64,000 bases of DNA, from assembly GCA_037015955.1 (NCBI GenBank), contig CP143548.1:2226001-2290000 (forward strand). Direction: 5' to 3'. Shown here in pieces: positions 59,949 through 64,000 of the stretch (the stretch's first letter is position 1; every line of letters starts with the position of its first letter). The notes under the pieces are model-generated. The model searched no databases and was not told the DNA's origin. It worked only from the letters and a program-made list of their open reading frames with translations. The DNA comes from Lachnospiraceae bacterium JLR.KK008. Lineage in GTDB: Bacteria; Bacillota; Clostridia; Lachnospirales; Lachnospiraceae. A program made the position numbers and the translations under genes.

Positions 59949-60914
59949 TCAGGCCGTGCACGATACCAGCAGATACCCGCCATAGACGACAAGCAGAAAC
60001 ACACCCTGCCACCTCTGAAATTTCTTAAAGATCATCGCCGGGAGCAGCGCGATGCAGCTCACAAGCAGACAGGCCGGAAGATCAAAGAGCGCAAATGATG
60101 CCGTAATCGGAAGCGGTTTGCCGGACACAAGCGCACAGAGAGGCAATATGAGCGTCAGGTCTATGATATTGGCGCCGATAATATTTCCTACAGATAAGGA
60201 AGACTGCTTTTTGAGGATTGCGGTGATTGTTGTGATCAGCTCCGGCAGGGAAGTGCCAATGGCAATGATCGTGATACCGATCACTCGCTCTGAGATCCCG
60301 GCCAGCCGCGCCAGCTCACTCCCATTGTCCACGAGAAGATCTGCGCCCCAGACGATGCCGACTGTGCCGACGACAAACTTGACAATATTGACCACCACTT
60401 CTCTTCTGCCAATGGTCCGCCTTTTTTGAACCTCTGCCTTTTCACCCTCTTCTTTCATAGCGCGTCTCGCCTGCGCAACATTCTCCCAGAAAAACACGAC
60501 AAAGATTACAAACATGGCGGCGGCGATCACCGGGTCCATCTGTCCCCGCAGCCCCGATGCCACAATGAGAACAGCCGCTGAAAGCAGAAGGATCACTTTA
60601 CACAGATAGTCTTTTCTCCGTATCACAAATGGAATGCAGATCAGAGAGAGCGCCATAATCAGGCCGATGTTAGCCGTCACACTTCCCACGGCATTGCCGA
60701 TGGACATATCGACTTTTCCTTTTCCCGCCGCCATCAGAGAGACAAGTACCTCCGGAAGTGTCGTGGCCAGGCTGACGATCGTTGCCCCTATGATGAGTTT
60801 GGGGATACCGCTGACCTCCGCGGTCCACGACGCAGCGTCCACAAAATAATCGCCGCCCCGGACGATAAACACGATCCCTATGAGTAACAGAATCACTACC
60901 AGCATCACATTCAT
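59949..60914 (-). CDS. CaCA-family cation/proton or sodium/calcium exchanger (YrbG-like)
   Basis: Membrane antiporter for a divalent cation. The 321-residue product has about ten helices in two inverted halves, each with the alpha-repeat motif: GATIVSLATTLPEVLVSLMA near 43 and GITIIAIGTSLPELITTITA near 205, including the ion-binding Glu of LPE. A short charged cytoplasmic loop (about 150-172) separates the halves. The ATG has AGAGG eight nt upstream. It is preceded by a probable yybP-ykoY manganese riboswitch with an intrinsic terminator, so Mn(II) export is an attractive role, although calcium or sodium exchange is the family default. Confidence 0.9.
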   Translation of the reverse strand: MNVMLVVILLLIGIVFIVRGGDYFVDAASWTAEVSGIPKLIIGATIVSLATTLPEVLVSLMAAGKGKVDMSIGNAVGSVTANIGLIMALSLICIPFVIRRKDYLCKVILLLSAAVLIVASGLRGQMDPVIAAAMFVIFVVFFWENVAQARRAMKEEGEKAEVQKRRTIGRREVVVNIVKFVVGTVGIVWGADLLVDNGSELARLAGISERVIGITIIAIGTSLPELITTITAILKKQSSLSVGNIIGANIIDLTLILPLCALVSGKPLPITASFALFDLPACLLVSCIALLPAMIFKKFQRWQGVFLLVVYGGYLLVSCTA

Positions 60915-60943
60915 TTTTTCATCCTCTTTTCTCGTATTTTTCT

Positions 60944-60986
60944 ACAAAAGAAAAGACCCAGGCATAGCTCCCAAAGCTATACTTGG
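60944..60986 (-). terminator. Riboswitch-controlled intrinsic terminator
   Basis: CCAAGTATAGCT and AGCTATGCCTGG form a 12-bp stem with one mismatch and one G-T pair around a 5-nt loop, followed on the minus strand by a U-rich run (TCTTTTCTTTT). It lies about 30 nt before the exchanger's start codon and about 32 nt after the aptamer, as expected for transcriptional control. TATAGCT also occurs just 3' of the aptamer and could compete for the same partner. Confidence 0.8.
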
Positions 60987-61018
60987 ATCATAAAGACCAT
61001 GTACGGCTCGCAGCTATA

Positions 61019-61104
61019 CATGAGTCTCGTTATTTAAGACAAGCCAGACTGAAACAGCCAGGATGTTGACTTGCCACGCAAATCGCGCCTACTACTCCCT
61101 CATG
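61019..61104 (-). promoter_or_regulatory. Probable yybP-ykoY (manganese) riboswitch aptamer
   Basis: An 86-nt leader element closes with P1 arms CATGAG and CTCATG. Directly after the 5' arm is GGAGTAG, the conserved L1 sequence of yybP-ykoY (GGGGAGUAG). AAGTCAACA follows in the middle, like the conserved GUCGUCAA/GUCAUC region, and GAGACTCATG ends it, like the AAGACCUUU end of known examples. yybP-ykoY RNAs sense Mn(II) and often control cation exporters. Confidence 0.75.
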
Positions 61105-61126
61105 GGGTATTTTCAGTTGTTAAGTA

Positions 61127-61155
61127 ACTATAGCATACGAAAATGACCGTGTCAA
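61127..61155 (-). promoter_or_regulatory. Sigma-A promoter of the riboswitch/exchanger unit
   Basis: Consensus TTGACA (61150-61155) and TATAGT (61127-61132), 17 bp apart on the minus strand. The -35 overlaps the stop codon of the upstream HAD phosphatase gene. Confidence 0.82.
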
Positions 61156-61799
61156 CGGTTTTTCAGCGTTTCCTCCGCTGCCTGCAGAAAGGGAAGCAAA
61201 TCATCCGGTCTTTTCAGAAGATCGCCGGATGACAGACTCCCGGCAGCGCTGCCCCAGCCTGCCATCACAAAATCTACATCGGCGCTCTCCGCGCACTGCC
61301 TGTCATACGCCGTGTCACCGACATAGATCGCTTCGGAAGGTTTTGCCGACGACAGCTCCAGATATTTTTGAAGCGGGTCGGGCGCCGGTTTATGCCGCGT
61401 CGTGTCATCCGAACAGACAACGGTGTCAAAATATCGGCTGATCGCAAACCGGCAGAAGTCTTCTTCGTATTCTGCTCTCGTCTTGGAAGTGACGATTCCC
61501 ATTCGGTACCCGAGTTGCGACAGGCTCTCGAGCAATTCCGCAATGCGGTCAAATACAGTGATCGTATCCGTATAGGCGCGCATATTTTCTTCCCACAGTG
61601 CATGAGCCCCGGAAATATCTTCTATCTCAAGTCTCTTCAGCCCGTCCGTCCCTGTAATGCCCAGAACGAACGTCAGCTTTTCGATCGGTATCACAGCTCC
61701 TGTTATCGTCCGGATCGTATCCTGCAGTGAGTGCAGAACGGCATACTCCGTGTCGATCAAAGTCCCGTCTATATCAAAAATAATTTGTCTGTATTTCAT
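61152..61799 (-). CDS. HAD-superfamily phosphatase (PGP-like, subfamily IA)
   Basis: Small-molecule phosphatase; substrate unknown. The 215-residue product has HAD motif I FDIDGTLIDTE with the nucleophile Asp near residue 9, a helical cap (about 18-85), motif II GIVTSKTRAEYEE, motif III KPAPDPL and motif IV IYVGDTAYDRQCAESA. The ATG at 61799 has AAAGGAG upstream; a start nine codons earlier lacks a site. It could be a phosphoglycolate- or pyrophosphatase-type enzyme (Gph/PpaX class). It lies after the terminator of the CAP-domain gene and before the exchanger promoter, and has no obvious functional link to either. Confidence 0.85.
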   Translation of the reverse strand: MKYRQIIFDIDGTLIDTEYAVLHSLQDTIRTITGAVIPIEKLTFVLGITGTDGLKRLEIEDISGAHALWEENMRAYTDTITVFDRIAELLESLSQLGYRMGIVTSKTRAEYEEDFCRFAISRYFDTVVCSDDTTRHKPAPDPLQKYLELSSAKPSEAIYVGDTAYDRQCAESADVDFVMAGWGSAAGSLSSGDLLKRPDDLLPFLQAAEETLKNR

Positions 61800-61940
61800 A
61801 TCCCGTCTCCTTTTCTCCGTGCACACGGCTTAGTCTGTAAATTGATCATCCTGTTGACAGTATGCTGTGGATCGTTTTCATTGCAGCTCCCTACCCTCGG
61901 CGGACAAACATCTAATACCCAAAGTATAACTGATAATCAT

Positions 61941-61991
61941 AAAAAAGGCCAGCCTTTCCGGTGTCTTGCACGCAGCCGGAAAAGCTGGTCT
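61941..61991 (-). terminator. Intrinsic terminator of the CAP-domain gene
   Basis: On the minus strand CCAGC-TTTTCCGG pairs with CCGGAAA-GGCTGG across a 13-nt loop and is followed by CCTTTTTTATG. It lies about 55 bp after the stop codon. Confidence 0.85.
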
Positions 61992-62045
61992 TCTTCCGAT
62001 CCGTAATCTGTGAATCTATGTATCCAAGATCACCGATTCCTGTTC

Positions 62046-62744
62046 TTAATATGTGAAAAGCTGTACCCAGTGGCCTGTGCCGTTCTCATCCTGGTAATAT
62101 CCTACCCCGATGTTTTTATAGTTGGCATTCAGAATATTGGCACGATGTCCGCTGCTGTTCATCCAGCCTTCCATGACCTGCTGCGGTGTACGCTGTCCAT
62201 AGGCGATATTCTCACCGCTTCCCCTGTAGGACACGCCCTGCTCCTGCAGCGCCGTACTGAAATTACTTCCGTTCGGTCTCGTATGCGAAAACTGCTGTTT
62301 GATTTCTCTGGCTCTTACATTTGCTGCTGCCGTCACGTCCGTCTGTACGGTCAGTGCAGACAGACCTGCTTTTGCTCTCTCCGCATTCACAAGGTCCACA
62401 ACCTGCTGTGCGTAAGACTGAACACTTCCGTCAGGTACCTGATCACCCGGCTGCTCCGGCCCCGGAACATCCGGCTTTTCCGTCACCGGCGGCTGCGGAT
62501 TTCCCGGAAGCGTTCCTCCCGGTATCGTCACATTCGGGCAACCATTGGCGTTATTCTCCATCGCAACTCCAAGCTCTTTCAACGTCTTCTGCAAACTGTC
62601 CAATCCCTGACCACTATAGATACGATAACTTCCTGCAGACACGGATTTCCCTGTCTTTCCACCCGCCGCATAAGAAGTCACCGGTATGCTCCCCACTGTG
62701 ACTGCCGTCAACAATGCCATTGATACAATCATACTTTTTTTCAT
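62046..62744 (-). CDS. Secreted CAP/SCP-domain protein
   Basis: Extracellular protein of the CAP superfamily (YkwD/SafA-like in Firmicutes). The 232-residue product has a signal peptide (MKKSMIVSMALLTAVTVGSI, cleaved near SYA-AGG), a linker with a Pro-rich part (about 73-105, GNPQPPVTEKPDVPGPEQPG), and a CAP domain (about 108-232) with VVDLVNAERAKAGLSALTV, FSHTRPNGSNF, GENIAYGQRTPQQVMEGWMNS (partial), SSGHRANILN and GVGYYQDENG. The conserved His and Glu residues of the CAP cavity are present. The ATG has AAGGAGG nine nt upstream, and a WalR-like box stands 21 bp before the ATG. A wall-related role is inferred from that box and the secretion signal. Confidence 0.92.
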   Translation of the reverse strand: MKKSMIVSMALLTAVTVGSIPVTSYAAGGKTGKSVSAGSYRIYSGQGLDSLQKTLKELGVAMENNANGCPNVTIPGGTLPGNPQPPVTEKPDVPGPEQPGDQVPDGSVQSYAQQVVDLVNAERAKAGLSALTVQTDVTAAANVRAREIKQQFSHTRPNGSNFSTALQEQGVSYRGSGENIAYGQRTPQQVMEGWMNSSGHRANILNANYKNIGVGYYQDENGTGHWVQLFTY

Positions 62745-62764
62745 GTTTCTCTGCCTCCTTAAAT

Positions 62765-62781
62765 GTTACAAATTTATTACA
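62765..62781 (-). promoter_or_regulatory. WalR (YycF)-like box upstream of the CAP-domain gene
   Basis: TGTAAT-AAATT-TGTAAC on the minus strand, identical over 18 bp to the site before the NlpC/P60 gene at 17284-17300. It lies directly upstream of the ribosome site. The best promoter upstream is weak: TGGAAT (62811-62816), 17 bp, TATTAT (62788-62793). Confidence 0.58.
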
Positions 62782-62830
62782 AAAATAATAATAACATGTA
62801 ATATTTAAAGATTCCACAGGAAATGATTGC

Positions 62831-63589
62831 CTATTGCATTTGGGCAAGATTTTGATTCATCCGATCAAGTATCCGCTGTTTCTCTTCCCCGGTCAGTCTG
62901 CCCTCTGCGACCACATCATCAAGCGCGGCGTCCATTTGCTCTATAATTTCTTCATATTCCTGCGCCGTCAACGGTTTGTCACGCTGCACCTGCTCCGGTC
63001 TCATGATCACGTCGGGATTGACCGCCTCCATCACTGTACCGCCGCCTTCAACTTCATATGTAACTTCAAATGCGCCTTTGTAGATAATAAATTCCCCTTT
63101 TCCGCCGTCCGCCTGCAGGCGTTTCAGACTTTCTTCATAAAATGCAAGCTCCTCCCCGGTTGCCGCACCGCTTTTCTTAATATTATCCACTACCTCCGCG
63201 TATTCCTCCGCCGTATACAGTTCGAAGATGCCGCCCAGCGTCGGATCGTCCTCCGTCAAATTTTGTCCTTCCTCCGGCGGCTGCGCCGGATCATCCGGTT
63301 CTGAAATATCGCCGTCCTCCGGCTGCGGCGTCTGCCCGGCCATATCTGCCGTCGCAGTTTCCTTCTCCTCCTGCAACGCTCCGGTACTGCCGGCGGCGTC
63401 AATGCCGCCTTGTTCCTCACTGCCCGGGCCAGCGCCGCAGCCGGTCACAAGCCCCATCAGCAATGCAGACAACAGCGCCAAAACCGTCAGTCTCATCCTG
63501 ATGCCTGTTTTTTGATCTGTCCTTGTGTTTCTTCCTGCTTTTGTGTTTCTTTCCGCCTTTTTCTCTCTGTTCGTTCTCATAGCTCTCAT
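62831..63589 (-). CDS. Predicted lipoprotein of unknown function
   Basis: A 252-residue secreted protein. A basic N-region of about 31 residues precedes a hydrophobic helix (LTVLALLSALLMGLVTG) ending in the lipobox LVTGC near residue 51. After it comes a Glu/Asp/Pro-rich linker (about 60-115) and a C-terminal domain (about 118-252) with YTAEEYAEVVDNIKKSG, EESLKRLQADGGKGEFIIYKGAFE (partial) and LTGEEKQRILDRMNQNL. The C-terminal domain is paralogous to the next gene. The ATG has a poor site (AGGA 11 nt upstream); an internal ATG at residue 32 directly abuts an AGG and is less likely. Function unknown. Confidence 0.75.
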   Translation of the reverse strand: MRAMRTNREKKAERNTKAGRNTRTDQKTGIRMRLTVLALLSALLMGLVTGCGAGPGSEEQGGIDAAGSTGALQEEKETATADMAGQTPQPEDGDISEPDDPAQPPEEGQNLTEDDPTLGGIFELYTAEEYAEVVDNIKKSGAATGEELAFYEESLKRLQADGGKGEFIIYKGAFEVTYEVEGGGTVMEAVNPDVIMRPEQVQRDKPLTAQEYEEIIEQMDAALDDVVAEGRLTGEEKQRILDRMNQNLAQMQ

Positions 63590-63671
63590 CCGTACTTTTG
63601 TCCTTTCCCGCTCTCATCCCGCATGGTCCCACGTGATGGGAGTCTGAAGCAATGTTCTCTCTCCAAAACCG

Positions 63672-64000
63672 TCAGTCAAACTTCTCAAGGTTTTCCTGCA
63701 TTTTTGCCATGATCTTCTCTTTCTGCTCGGTCGTGGCTCTGCCGTCTGCGACAGCATCCGCAAGGAACTGTTCGACATCCGCCATCGCCGCCCTGTATTC
63801 CTCAGCCGTAAAAGTCCGGCTCATCTGCTCCGGCGCCATCACAATGCTTGCATCAAACGATACCATGACTTCGCCGCCGTCGTCAGTCACATAACTATCC
63901 TCAAACGCTCCCTTATAAATGACAAACTCCCCTTTGCCATTGTCGGCCCGCAGACGTTCCAGATCGGCTTCCATCCTTTTGATGTCCTCCTCCGTGCCGT
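63672..64000 (-). CDS. Paralogous lipoprotein-like protein, 5' part beyond the window
   Basis: The C-terminal 109 residues of a protein closely resembling the one at 62831-63589: GTEEDIKRMEADLERLRADNGKGEFVIYKGAFE (partial; core RLRADNGKGEFVIYKGAFE), PEQMSRTFTAEEYRAAM and ADGRATTEQKEKIMAKMQENL. The frame stays open to the window edge, and residues before the first ATG (63974) match the paralogue, so the true start lies outside. The two genes are tandem, 82 bp apart, indicating a local duplication. Whether this copy also has a lipobox cannot be seen. Function unknown. Confidence 0.72.
   Translation of the reverse strand, partial: GTEEDIKRMEADLERLRADNGKGEFVIYKGAFEDSYVTDDGGEVMVSFDASIVMAPEQMSRTFTAEEYRAAMADVEQFLADAVADGRATTEQKEKIMAKMQENLEKFD

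Noticed and set aside
1-64000. CRISPR arrays, insertion sequences, prophage or integrase genes
   Set aside because: No regularly spaced repeats, transposase or integrase motifs were found on either strand; gene order is that of a stable core chromosome.

Overview
The window looks like a chromosomal core region of a Gram-positive clostridial bacterium, most likely a member of the Lachnospiraceae. Reasons: a full-length PolC-type DNA polymerase III, operon orders typical of Firmicutes (rimP-nusA-ylxR-ylxQ-infB-rbfA-nrnA-truB-ribF; pyrH-frr-uppS-cdsA-dxr-rseP-ispG-polC), Shine-Dalgarno sites of the GGAGG type, sigma-A promoters with 17-bp spacers, moderate GC content, and a gene trio resembling the Lachnospiraceae DUF6033 family. 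No phage, IS element, CRISPR array or rRNA was seen. Almost every gene is on the minus strand, so operons are read here from right to left. The plus-strand genes are a chemoreceptor (30462), a DtxR-type regulator (56614) and a superoxide dismutase (57037).

Layout, left to right. 1-10973: division and cell-wall (dcw) operon, transcribed mraZ-rsmH-ftsL-PBP-PBP-mraY-murD-ftsW-murA, from one sigma-A promoter whose start region carries four 10-bp-spaced MraZ boxes. 11096-15731: rpsO-pnp-thrS, with an rpsO promoter, a terminator after rpsO and a long hairpin before pnp. 16128-19419: a secreted NlpC/P60 endopeptidase with its own promoter and a WalR-like box, then a Na/phosphate cotransporter followed by a 74-residue conserved-looking small protein. 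19436-28185: the translation/transcription-factor operon rimP to ribF. 28209-30207: a MotA/ExbB-like and OmpA/MotB-like pair resembling the ZorA/ZorB stator of Zorya but without effector genes. 30462-32198: orphan chemoreceptor. 32471-32542: tRNA-Glu(CTC). 32725-46644: polC, ispG, a Ser/Thr kinase and PP2C phosphatase pair inserted between ispG and rseP, then rseP, dxr, cdsA, uppS, frr, pyrH and a bactofilin. 46676-53341: polysaccharide deacetylase, then a marR-adaptor-RND efflux operon with an apparent autoregulatory operator. 53451-56430: Fe(II) uptake operon feoA-feoA-feoB-small Cys-rich protein under a DtxR-like palindrome, divergent from the regulator gene. 57642-59887: three-gene DUF6033-like cluster with a sigma-D-like promoter. 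59949-61155: a CaCA-family cation exchanger under a probable yybP-ykoY (Mn) riboswitch and terminator. 61152-64000: HAD phosphatase, secreted CAP/SCP protein with the same WalR-like box as the NlpC gene, and tandem paralogous lipoproteins, the second cut by the window edge.

Together the window covers growth functions (peptidoglycan precursors, septal PBPs, undecaprenyl and CDP-DAG synthesis, replication, translation factors) interleaved with metal homeostasis (Fe uptake, SOD, Mn-riboswitch exchanger) and several poorly described envelope systems. The most promising less-described items are the effector-less ZorAB-like pair, the DUF6033-like trio with a sigma-D-like promoter, the kinase/phosphatase pair inside the isoprenoid operon, and the tandem lipoproteins. 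All identifications were made by eye from sequence; no database search was run.
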